Origin: Sva-07 sp963743825 | Lineage (GTDB): Bacteria > Actinomycetota > Acidimicrobiia > Acidimicrobiales > Ilumatobacteraceae | Assembly: GCA_963743825.1 (NCBI GenBank) | Contig: CAVURC010000012.1 | Coordinates: 1-64,000, forward strand | Length of the DNA stretch: 64,000 nucleotides | Reading direction: 5' to 3' | Shown here: positions 41,346-49,281 of the stretch, one piece after another | How positions within the stretch are numbered: the first letter of the stretch is position 1 | How the letters are laid out: the number at the start of each line of letters is the position of its first letter | Position numbers and translations under genes: made by a program | Notes under the pieces: model-generated | Told to the model about the DNA's origin: nothing | Databases searched by the model: none | What the model saw: only the letters and a program-made list of their open reading frames with translations

Positions 41346-43132
41346 TGTACGGCATGGGGGCGATCTCCGACGAGGACAAACTCGACGCCGACGAGGCCAA
41401 GAAGGTGCTGCGCCGCACGGCGCGGATGGCCAAACCGTTCCGCAGGACCGTTGCCGCGGCGCTGGCATTCACCGCGCTGTCGACGCTCGGTGTGGTGCTC
41501 GGCCCGGTCATTCTCGGCTGGGGCATCGACAACGGGATCGTCCCGGAAGACACCGAGGTGCTGCGCAATGCCGTGATCTTCTACCTGTTGCTCACGGTGA
41601 CGGCATATCTCGCGGCCCGCCAGCAGTACATCTTGATCAACCGTGCCGGCGAGGGATTCCTGCGCTCGTTGCGCGTCCGCGTGTTCGACCACATCCAGAA
41701 GCAGTCGCTGGCGTTCTTCGACCGCAACAAGTCGGGTGTGCTCGTCGCCCGCATGACCTCCGACGTCGAGTCGATGGGCGAACTGGTGCAGTTCGGTCTC
41801 CTCCAGTTCGTGTCGGCGATCCTGCTCGTCGGGTTCGCGCTGGTGCTCGCCCTGATCACCTCGTGGCAGCTGACGCTCGTGGGGATGCTGGTGATGCCCG
41901 TCATCATCGTCGCGTCCCGCAAGTTCCAGCGTGACTCGAACGCGGCGTACCTCGACGTGCGCGAGAACATCGGCCAGAACCTGTCGACGCTGCAGGAGGG
42001 AATCGCCGGTGTCCGGGTCATCCAGGCCTATGCCCGTGAGCCCGAGCAGCAACGCCGTTTCAAGCAGTCGAACCGTGAGCTCTACGACTCGCACGTCCAC
42101 AGCGTGCGGGTGTCGACGTGGTACTTCGGGCTGGTCGAGGCCGCCGGCGTCATGGCCACCGCGCTGATCGTCGGCGTCGGAGGATGGCTGTACTCGAACG
42201 ACGAGGTGACGATCGGCCAGATCATCACCGTCGTGCTGTTGTTCGCCCAGCTGTTCGAACCGGTGCAGCAGCTCTCACAGCTGTACAACACCGTGCAGTC
42301 GTCAGCGGCTGCGCTCAACAAGCTGTTCGGCATTCTCGACACCGAGCCCGACGTGCAGGACGGCCCGAGCGAACTGCCGGCGAGTGGGGCCCTGGTCGTC
42401 GACGACGTCGGATTCCGGTATCCCGCCACCGAGGCCCCGGTGTTGTCCGACGTGTCGATCACGGTTGCCGATGGTGAACGTCTCGCGCTCGTCGGCCCGA
42501 CCGGTGCCGGCAAATCGACCCTCGCCAAGCTGATGGCTCGCCTGTACGACCCGACCGAGGGCACCATCAGCTTCGGTGGCGTCGACCTGCGAGATGCCAC
42601 GCTCGCGTCGCTGCGCCAGCGCGTGGTCGTCGTGCCACAGGAGGGCTTCCTGTTCGGTGGCACGATCGCCGACAACGTCCGTATCGCCCGATTCGACGCC
42701 ACCGACGACGACGTCCGTGACGCGTTCGACGCCATCGGTGCGCTCGAGCGATTCCTCGAGTTCCCCGACGGCATCCACACCGAAGTGCGCGAGCGGGGAT
42801 CGCGCCTGTCGGCCGGTGAACGCCAACTGGTGTCGCTGGCCCGAGCGGCGCTCGTCGACCCTGCCGTACTGGTGCTCGACGAAGCGACGAGCAACCTCGA
42901 CCCGGGCACCGAATTCATCGTCGAACGGGCGCTCGATTCGTTGATGACCGGTCGGACGACGATCGTGGTCGCCCACCGGCTGTCGACGATCCAGCGGGCC
43001 GATCGCATCGGCGTGATCGATGGGGGACGACTCGTCGAACTCGGCACGCACACCGAGTTGGTGTCCGCCGGTGGGCGCTACGCGGCGCTGGCCGACGCGT
43101 GGGCAAAGAGCCAGCCGGTGGCCGGCGCATAG
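41345..43132 (+). CDS. ABC exporter half-transporter 2 (canonical nucleotide site)
   Basis: 595 residues, TMD-NBD. Membrane helices include 'VAAALAFTALSTLGVVLGPV', 'NAVIFYLLLTVTAYLAA', 'LLQFVSAILLVGFALVLALI' and 'GVMATALIVGVGGWLY'. The NBD has Walker A 'VGPTGAGKSTLAKLM', Q-loop 'VVVPQEGFLFGGT', signature 'LSAGERQLVSLARAAL', Walker B with the catalytic Glu 'VLVLDEATSNLDPG' and H-loop 'IVVAHRLSTI'. With the upstream half it forms a heterodimeric exporter (lipid or drug type). Substrate unknown. It is complete and in one frame. Confidence 0.93.
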   Translation: MYGMGAISDEDKLDADEAKKVLRRTARMAKPFRRTVAAALAFTALSTLGVVLGPVILGWGIDNGIVPEDTEVLRNAVIFYLLLTVTAYLAARQQYILINRAGEGFLRSLRVRVFDHIQKQSLAFFDRNKSGVLVARMTSDVESMGELVQFGLLQFVSAILLVGFALVLALITSWQLTLVGMLVMPVIIVASRKFQRDSNAAYLDVRENIGQNLSTLQEGIAGVRVIQAYAREPEQQRRFKQSNRELYDSHVHSVRVSTWYFGLVEAAGVMATALIVGVGGWLYSNDEVTIGQIITVVLLFAQLFEPVQQLSQLYNTVQSSAAALNKLFGILDTEPDVQDGPSELPASGALVVDDVGFRYPATEAPVLSDVSITVADGERLALVGPTGAGKSTLAKLMARLYDPTEGTISFGGVDLRDATLASLRQRVVVVPQEGFLFGGTIADNVRIARFDATDDDVRDAFDAIGALERFLEFPDGIHTEVRERGSRLSAGERQLVSLARAALVDPAVLVLDEATSNLDPGTEFIVERALDSLMTGRTTIVVAHRLSTIQRADRIGVIDGGRLVELGTHTELVSAGGRYAALADAWAKSQPVAGA

Positions 43133-43138
43133 GCGTTC

Positions 43139-43948
43139 TCAGGCGGCGCGTTCGAAGACGAGCACGAACTCGACGAGGCCGTCGTCCTCCGTACGGACCT
43201 GGCCGAACGACGGGTTGTCGATGCCGTAGTCGGCGAACACGACGGGAATCGACCCGAGCACACCGATGCGACCGTCGGTCGATTGGGCGGTGACCTCGAA
43301 CGTCACCGGGTTGGTGACGCCGCGAAGGGTGAGTTCACCGGTGGCAGATGCGACGACCTGCTCGGCGCCGGTCGGGATCGACCCGAATTCGATCGGTTCG
43401 GTGAGGCTGAACGTGGCCGTCGGGAACTCGTCGGAGTTCATGATGTCGCCCGCGAACCTTCCGTCGCGTAGCGCACTGTCGCTCTTGATGCTGTCGATCT
43501 GCACCTCGACATCGACGGCCGTGGCCGTCGTTCCGGCGATGGTCAGCAGCCCGCCGATCTCGTTGCTGCGACCCACTGCGGTGGTACTGACCCCGCCGAG
43601 CACTTCGTCGACCCGGTAGCCGAACTCGGAGGCATCGGTCGGTACCCAGTCGCCGTCGAAATCGCCGGTCGGTGCTGTTGCGGTCGACGTCGGTTCGGTC
43701 TCGACAGGAATGGTTGACGACCCGGTGACAGGTTCGGCACTCGTGCTCGACACCGTCTCCGGCACCGTGGCCACGAGCGCATCGCTGAGGTCGCCGGCGT
43801 CGAGTTCGTCGGGTGAGTCGTTCAGCACGTAGGCGTAGAGCAGGATCCCGCCGAACAGCACTGCGACCAACCCGATCGCGCCGATGACGATCCACTTGAG
43901 GTATCGGCGTCGTGGTGCGTCGGTGGACGTTGTGTCGGCGTCGGTCAC
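43139..43948 (-). CDS. Membrane-anchored YceI-like protein
   Basis: 269 residues. An N-terminal anchor 'IVIGAIGLVAVLFGGILLYA' is followed by a Ser/Thr/Pro/Glu-rich linker (residues ~45-95) and a YceI domain: 'WVPTDASEFGYRVDEVLGGV', 'GLLTIAGTTATAVDVEVQID', 'DSALRDGRFAGDIMNSDEFP', 'ATFSLTEP' and 'ELTLRGVTNPVTFEV'. YceI proteins are extracytoplasmic beta-barrel lipid or isoprenoid carriers. It converges on the ABC exporter with 6 bp between stops, so no terminator separates them. Confidence 0.9.
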   Translation of the reverse strand: MTDADTTSTDAPRRRYLKWIVIGAIGLVAVLFGGILLYAYVLNDSPDELDAGDLSDALVATVPETVSSTSAEPVTGSSTIPVETEPTSTATAPTGDFDGDWVPTDASEFGYRVDEVLGGVSTTAVGRSNEIGGLLTIAGTTATAVDVEVQIDSIKSDSALRDGRFAGDIMNSDEFPTATFSLTEPIEFGSIPTGAEQVVASATGELTLRGVTNPVTFEVTAQSTDGRIGVLGSIPVVFADYGIDNPSFGQVRTEDDGLVEFVLVFERAA

Positions 43949-44095
43949 GGCCGAGAGTGTGGCAGACGATCATCCGGAACGGGACGCGCAACACGACTTC
44001 TCGGACGATTCTCACGTCGTGTGTGACCAGGTTCTCACGTCGCAGGTTCGGACGTCGCTGCAGGCGCGGAGGCCACGGTCGGCCAGACTGTCCGG

Positions 44096-45574
44096 ATGAT
44101 CGATGCCAGTGTTGCAGTGTCCACCGTGTCCGTCTCGACAACTCGTTCCGTACCGAAGTCGGCGACGGCGATCGGGCTGGCCGTCGCCACGAAAGGGGCC
44201 GTTCCGAGGCAGCTCGGTTTGTCGAGATCGGTGCTGGAGGCCAACGGCTTCGAGGGGAAGGCGGGTCAGATCCTCGTCGTGCCGACCGGTGGCGAGACCG
44301 TGATCGCCATCGGTGTCGGCGATCCGGGAGCCATCGACGCGAACGGTCTCCGCACTGCGGCCGCAGCGTTTGCGCGGGCGGCTTCGAAGCACGCGGAACT
44401 CGCGACGAACCTCGCCGATCTCGACGAGGTCGATGCTCGCGCCGCCGGCCAGGCGGTGGCCGAAGGCGTCCTGCTGGCCTCGTACCGGTACGTCGGGCTG
44501 AAGAACGATCCGAAGGTCGCGTCTCGCCTCGCCTCCCTCACGCTGGTCACGAGCGACAAGCGCCGCAAGGCCGCCGAGCAGGGAGCGGCCCGTGGCCAGA
44601 TCATCGCCGGCGCGGCCGCGCTCGCACGGGAACTTGCGAACACCCCTCCGACCTACCTCAACGCCAAGGACCTCGCAGCGAAAGCAGTCGACATCGGTTC
44701 GGCGGCCGGCTTGCACGTGGAGGTGTTCAACCAGGATCAGCTCGAGCAGATGGGCTGCGGCGGTCTGCTCGGCGTCAACCGAGGTTCGACCGAGCCGCCG
44801 CGGATGGTCAAGCTGACCTGGTCGCCGAAGCATCCATCGGGGCACCTCGCGCTCGTCGGCAAGGGCATCATGTACGACTCGGGCGGCATCTCGCTCAAGC
44901 CGAGTGATCCGTTCCACCAGGTGATGAAGATGGACATGTCGGGCGCCGCCGCGGTGCTGTCGACCATGTCGGTACTCAAGGCGCTCAAGTGCCGTACGAA
45001 GGTGACGGCATGGCTGATGTGTACCGACAACATGCCATCGGGCAGCGCACTGAAGCTCGGCGACGTCCTCACCATGCGCAACGGCAAGACCGTCGAGATC
45101 CACAACACCGACGCCGAAGGCCGCCTCGTCCTCGCCGACGGCCTGTCGTTGGCCGTCGAGGAGGAGCCGGATGCGATCATCGACATCGCCACCCTCACCG
45201 GCGCAGTGCTGGGAGCCTTGGGCACCGACATCGCCGGCCTGCTCGGCACCGACCAGTCGCTCGTCGATCAGGTCAAGGCCCGTGCCGACGAAGTCGACGA
45301 GCCTGTCTGGCAACTCCCGTTGGAGAAGGCCCGCTACCGCAAGCTGCTCGACTCGGTCGTTGCCGACATGAAGAACATCGGCGGCCCGTATGGCGGGACG
45401 ATCGTCGCATCGATCTTCCTGAGCGAGTTCACCGGTGAGGTGCCCTGGGCGCATCTCGACATCGCCGGGCCGATGAAGGTCGACGGCGACGAGGGCATCC
45501 ACTCCAAGGGCGCCACGGGCTTCGGGACCCGCCTGTTGATCGACGTCGCCTGCAACTTCACCCCACCCGCCTGA
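44096..45574 (+). CDS. pepA: Leucyl aminopeptidase (M17)
   Basis: Cytosolic two-metal aminopeptidase, 492 residues. The catalytic domain holds 'LVGKGIMYDSGGISLKPSDP' (metal-binding Lys and Asp), 'MKMDMSGAAAVLSTMSVLKA', 'AWLMCTDNMPSGSALKLGDV' and the M17 signature 'NTDAEGRLVLADGLSLA'. 'DIATLTGAVLGALGTDIAGL' and 'PYGGTIVASIFLSEF' complete the active site. The N-terminal domain (~170 residues) is typical of PepA. The ATG at 44096 gives MIDASVAVSTVSVSTTRSVP. A perfect family A palindrome follows the stop by 6 bp. Confidence 0.94.
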   Translation: MIDASVAVSTVSVSTTRSVPKSATAIGLAVATKGAVPRQLGLSRSVLEANGFEGKAGQILVVPTGGETVIAIGVGDPGAIDANGLRTAAAAFARAASKHAELATNLADLDEVDARAAGQAVAEGVLLASYRYVGLKNDPKVASRLASLTLVTSDKRRKAAEQGAARGQIIAGAAALARELANTPPTYLNAKDLAAKAVDIGSAAGLHVEVFNQDQLEQMGCGGLLGVNRGSTEPPRMVKLTWSPKHPSGHLALVGKGIMYDSGGISLKPSDPFHQVMKMDMSGAAAVLSTMSVLKALKCRTKVTAWLMCTDNMPSGSALKLGDVLTMRNGKTVEIHNTDAEGRLVLADGLSLAVEEEPDAIIDIATLTGAVLGALGTDIAGLLGTDQSLVDQVKARADEVDEPVWQLPLEKARYRKLLDSVVADMKNIGGPYGGTIVASIFLSEFTGEVPWAHLDIAGPMKVDGDEGIHSKGATGFGTRLLIDVACNFTPPA

Positions 45575-45580
45575 GCCGAC

Positions 45581-45615
45581 CACGTACACGATGTGTCAGA
45601 CACATCGTGTACGTG
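45581..45615. terminator. Perfect palindrome, family A, between convergent pepA and ABC ATPase
   Basis: cacgtacacgatgtgtc / gacacatcgtgtacgtg, 17-bp perfect arms around one base, between the pepA stop (45574) and the end of the ABC ATPase gene (45625). Its inner 31 bp match the copy at 1343-1373 except for the central base. Confidence 0.75.
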
Positions 45616-45624
45616 TGCCATCGT

Positions 45625-46756
45625 TCATGTGATCCGGTCACCAGTGGAGAGGTCGAACAGGTGGATCCGGCTCGTGTCGACGCTGACTCGACAGGGCTCC
45701 CAGAGACTCACCTCGTCGTGAGGCCGACATGACGATCGTCGAGGTGCGTTCGTCGGACACCTCGACGTGCGTGGTGTGCTGCGTGATCCGAGGTGCGTCG
45801 ATCTCGAGGCCGACGAACCGGTCGCGCCCGACGCGTGTCGTCGTCGCAACATCGAGGGCCAGGGTGCCGGTGGCGTCTCGACGGAGTGCGTCGGGGCGCA
45901 GCCCGAGTCCGACCACCCGGCCCCCAGAGGACCGAAGCGAGGGGAGGCGGTCGAGCGCTGCCGGGTCGAGTGGCACGACATGAGATCCGACACGAAGGGC
46001 CTGACCTCCATCTGAATCGATCAGCGTCGCCTCGACGATGGTCATCGTGCCCACGAACTGCGCGACGAACATGTTCGCCGGTGCGTCGTACACATCGATC
46101 GGTCGGCCGCTCTGCACGATCTGCCCGCGGCGCATCACGGCGAGCTGATCTCCCATCGCCATGGCCTCGTTGTGATCGTGGGTGACCATCAGCGTCGTGA
46201 GTCCGAGACGTCGTTGTATCTGCGTGATGACATATCCGGTCTGGGCCCGCAACTTCGCGTCGAGGTTCGACATCGGCTCGTCGAGCAGGAGGAGACGAGG
46301 ATCACGAACGATCGCTCGACCAATCGCGGTTCGTTGTTGTTGACCTCCCGAGAGTTGCCGTGGGGTTCGATCCAGGACGTCGTCCAGTTGCAGCAATCGT
46401 GCGACCTGGCTCACGTGCTCCTCGATCCGCCGGCGGTGGACCCCGTCGACGCGCAGCGGGAATCCGATGTTCTCAGCGACGCTCATGTGTGGGTAGAGCG
46501 CGTAGCTCTGCGAGGCGAGGGCAATGTCGCGCTTGCTCGTGCTGATGTGGTTGACGACTTCGCCGTCGATGACCACCTCACCGGCCGAGGGCTCCTCGAG
46601 TCCAGCGACCATTCGAAGCATCGTCGTCTTCCCGCAGCCGGATGGACCCGCGATGACGAGCAGTGCGCCCTCGTCGATGGTGAGGTCGACATCGCGGACT
46701 GCCCAGAGTCCGCCGGCATAGACCTTGCTCAATCCTCTCAACTCGAGCGTCGACAC
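45625..46756 (-). CDS. Carbohydrate-type ABC importer ATP-binding protein (UgpC/MalK-like), frame-disrupted at its end
   Basis: ATPase subunit with the C-terminal TOBE regulatory domain of sugar importers. The GTG at 46756 gives VSTLELRGLSKVYAGGLWAV. Walker A is 'VIAGPSGCGKTTMLRMVAGL', signature 'LSGGQQQRTAIGRAIV', Walker B 'LLLLDEPMSNLDAKLR', H-loop 'LMVTHDHNEAMAMGDQLAVM'. The TOBE part includes 'GLGLRPDALRRDATGT'. A one-base shift near 45722 moves the end into the frame that reads 'VSLWEPCRVSVDTSRIHLFD' and stops at 45625, the typical MalK-like end. No permease or binding protein is next to it, so it may be a shared ATPase for distant sugar transporters. Confidence 0.87.
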
Positions 46757-46797
46757 CCGTCGCCTCCGTGGCCGTCGGTGGCCACACACTCATGATG

Positions 46798-47376
46798 TCA
46801 CGCCGTCGGATCAGCCGAGAGCCGGTAGGCATTGTCGGCGGCCTCGGCGGCGACGGCGTCTCGTACTCCGAGCGCAACGAGGTGGTGCTCGATGACCGAG
46901 GTGTCGTCGCCGAGGTCGAGCATCGTGGTGGCCAGCTGATGCGCTCTCGTCAGTTCGTCGAGGCCGATCGTGGTGCACTGCCATTCGTGGTGGGCGGCCT
47001 GGACCTGCTCCGGCATCCGTTGCAGGTGTCGCAGGGTGATCGGTGGCACGCGTCGGCGCACGGCCAGGCCACTGTCGACCGGGTGGGCGAGCCCGAACAT
47101 GACACATCGCTGCAGCGCCTTGCTGAAGGGTGACGCCCGCCCGACGGAGTAACTCAGCCCCATGGCACGCGCCGTTGCGTGGAGATCGAGTTCGTACCCG
47201 TCCGGCGATTGTTCGAGACCGGCAACCAGGCGACGGAGCAACCATGTTGCCGTCGGGCCGAGCACCCCGAGCCAGAAGAGTTCGACGTAGCGCGATCGTG
47301 GATCGAAGCCGTCGTCGTCGACGACCGGATCGATCCACGGGCGCACGGTGATGCATGTTGCAGGTGTGTCGGGCAT
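46798..47376 (-). CDS. Conserved hypothetical protein
   Basis: 192 residues without an assigned family. 'YVELFWLGVLGPTATWLLRR', 'LHATARAMGLSYSVGRASPF', 'SKALQRCVMFGLAHPVDSGL', 'VRRRVPPITLRHLQRMPEQV' suggest a helical, winged-helix-like N-terminal part (it resembles actinobacterial proteins annotated only as hypothetical). The C-terminal third is helical ('LDELTRAHQLATTMLDLGDD'). No membrane segment. It is upstream of and co-directional with the ABC ATPase, 41 bp away. Confidence 0.6.
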   Translation of the reverse strand: MPDTPATCITVRPWIDPVVDDDGFDPRSRYVELFWLGVLGPTATWLLRRLVAGLEQSPDGYELDLHATARAMGLSYSVGRASPFSKALQRCVMFGLAHPVDSGLAVRRRVPPITLRHLQRMPEQVQAAHHEWQCTTIGLDELTRAHQLATTMLDLGDDTSVIEHHLVALGVRDAVAAEAADNAYRLSADPTA

Positions 47377-47487
47377 GGGACCTCCCTCGAAGTGGCAAGC
47401 GGGAGGAGTCGGTCACGACGCAGTGGGCGACGAACGTGTCGGGCCGGAACGCGCGCATCCGAGGACGCGATCGGTCACACTTGCGAC

Positions 47488-49281
47488 ATGCTGAACCGGA
47501 TCCCTCTCTGGCGCCACGTGATCGTCGGGCTCGTGATCGTGGTGATGTCGCTCCTCGCCGGTTTCCGGCTGATCGGCGCAGGTGCCGACTCGGCCATCCG
47601 GCCCGAGCAGTTCGACGCCAAGCAGGTGACCGTCGCTCCCGACGGCGCCGACGGCCTCCGCATCCGCGAAGTCGTCGACATCGACTTCGGTGTGGAGGCC
47701 CGGCGCGGGTATCAGCGCATCATCCGCAACGACTTCGGGGCCCCGACCGACGTCATCGCCGAGTCGCCCGATGCCAACGCCGAGGTGAACGTGGTCGACA
47801 GCGGCACCGAGACGCGGATCCGCATCGGCGACCCCGATGTGACCTTCACCGGTCGCCACCGCTACATCCTCGAGTACACGTTGGCGGATGCGGGCGTCTC
47901 GACCGGCCAGTTCCTGCTCGACGTGATCGGGAACGACGAGACCCTCGAGACCGGCCGGTTCGAGGTGATACTGACCGGGTTCGACGATCTCCGCACCAGC
48001 TGCGACACCGGCGCGTACGGAGCATTCGGCGGGTGCGAGTTCGTCCTCGACGAGTCCGGCAACGGTGTGGCCGTCATCGAGCCGCTCGCTCCCGGTGACG
48101 GCATCACGGTGGGTGCCCGCTTCGCCGGGCTCGACACCGCCGTCATGCCGCGCCTGCCGGACCCGCCCGACCCCTTGCCGACGGGGTTCCAGCCGCTCGG
48201 CGTGCTGATGATTCCTCTCGGAGTCGGTGCAGCGGCGCTGGTGTTCCTCCTCGGGCGCTCGTACGGGAGCAACACGGTGCTCGCCGGCGGTGCGGCCGAC
48301 GCCGCGTTCGGCGACCTGCCCGTGCCGGGTCGGGCCGCACGCTCGGCCGACACAGCCACCTACCGTGTTCCCGACTCGCGGCTCGCCGAACTCGCGACGA
48401 TCGAGTTCGTTCCACCACGTGGTCTGGAGCCGTGGCAGGCAGCCGCAGTGCTGCGCGAGGAGGTCGACGACGACACCGTCGCTGCCTGGTTCTCGGAGAT
48501 GATCGCCACCGATGCGCTCACGATCAGCGACGACGACGGCGAGATGCAATTGCGTCGCGGCCCCAACACCGGCCGGCTGAGTGCAGTCGACCAGGGGCAC
48601 CTCCAGCGGCTGTTCGGATCGAGCGATGTCGTCGAACTGGGCTCCTACGATCCCGGATTCACTGCAACCTGGGCAGCGATCAAAGCCGAACAGCGTTCGT
48701 TCGTCGGTGCTGCGGGATGGTGGTCGCGGGGTGGCCCCGGTGGTCGTGTCACGACACCGGCGCGGGTCGTCGGCCTGCTGATCGCCGCCCTCCTCGTCGT
48801 CGCACTCGTCGTGTTCGTGGTCACCGTGGCAGGGACGAACTTCTGGCTCGCGGTGTCGTCGCTCTGGCTGGCCCTCATCGCCGGGTTCCTCGTGCCGTTC
48901 GTCGTGGCAGCGGCCATGTATCGGCCGATGTTTCCGGCGCGCACGGCCACAGGTTCGGCGCTGGCGCTGCGCTCGGAGTCGTTCCGTCGATTCCTGGCCG
49001 CGAGCGAGGGAAAGCACGTCGAGTGGGCGTGGGAGCACGGCCTCCTTCGCGAATACAGCGCGTGGGCAGTGGCGTTGGGTGCCGCCGACGCCTGGGCCGA
49101 TGCGATCCGCTCGTCGAACATCGCCGACCCCCAGATCGCTCTCGCCGGGCCGTTGCTCGTGCATTCCGCCGCATCGTCGTTCCGCTCATCGCACACCGCC
49201 CCCTCGAGTTCCGGTGGTGGTGGAGGTGGCGGAGGAGGCGTCGGCGGCGGCGGAGGTGGCGGCAGTTCGGGTTCGTGGTGA
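47488..49281 (+). CDS. DUF2207-type membrane protein with Gly-rich C-terminus
   Basis: 597 residues. The N-terminal segment 'HVIVGLVIVVMSLLAGFRLI' is a signal or anchor. The DUF2207 extracytoplasmic domain follows ('DGLRIREVVDIDFGVEARRG', 'YQRIIRNDF', 'RIGDPDVTFTGRHRYILEYT'). A membrane segment is at 'LGVLMIPLGVGAAALVFLLG', a cytoplasmic part ('IEFVPPRGLEPWQAAAVLRE') matches the usual DUF2207 'L.P.EA..L', and two further helices lie at 'VVGLLIAALLVVALVVFVVT' and 'LWLALIAGFLVPFVVAAAMY'. The end is a run of Gly and Ser, typical of the family. The ATG at 47488 is used. Function unknown. Confidence 0.85.
   Translation: MLNRIPLWRHVIVGLVIVVMSLLAGFRLIGAGADSAIRPEQFDAKQVTVAPDGADGLRIREVVDIDFGVEARRGYQRIIRNDFGAPTDVIAESPDANAEVNVVDSGTETRIRIGDPDVTFTGRHRYILEYTLADAGVSTGQFLLDVIGNDETLETGRFEVILTGFDDLRTSCDTGAYGAFGGCEFVLDESGNGVAVIEPLAPGDGITVGARFAGLDTAVMPRLPDPPDPLPTGFQPLGVLMIPLGVGAAALVFLLGRSYGSNTVLAGGAADAAFGDLPVPGRAARSADTATYRVPDSRLAELATIEFVPPRGLEPWQAAAVLREEVDDDTVAAWFSEMIATDALTISDDDGEMQLRRGPNTGRLSAVDQGHLQRLFGSSDVVELGSYDPGFTATWAAIKAEQRSFVGAAGWWSRGGPGGRVTTPARVVGLLIAALLVVALVVFVVTVAGTNFWLAVSSLWLALIAGFLVPFVVAAAMYRPMFPARTATGSALALRSESFRRFLAASEGKHVEWAWEHGLLREYSAWAVALGAADAWADAIRSSNIADPQIALAGPLLVHSAASSFRSSHTAPSSSGGGGGGGGGVGGGGGGGSSGSW

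Noticed and set aside
46067..46076. gaacatgttc as an SOS box
   Set aside because: The half-sites are separated by 2 bp instead of 4 and the site lies inside the ABC ATPase coding region.
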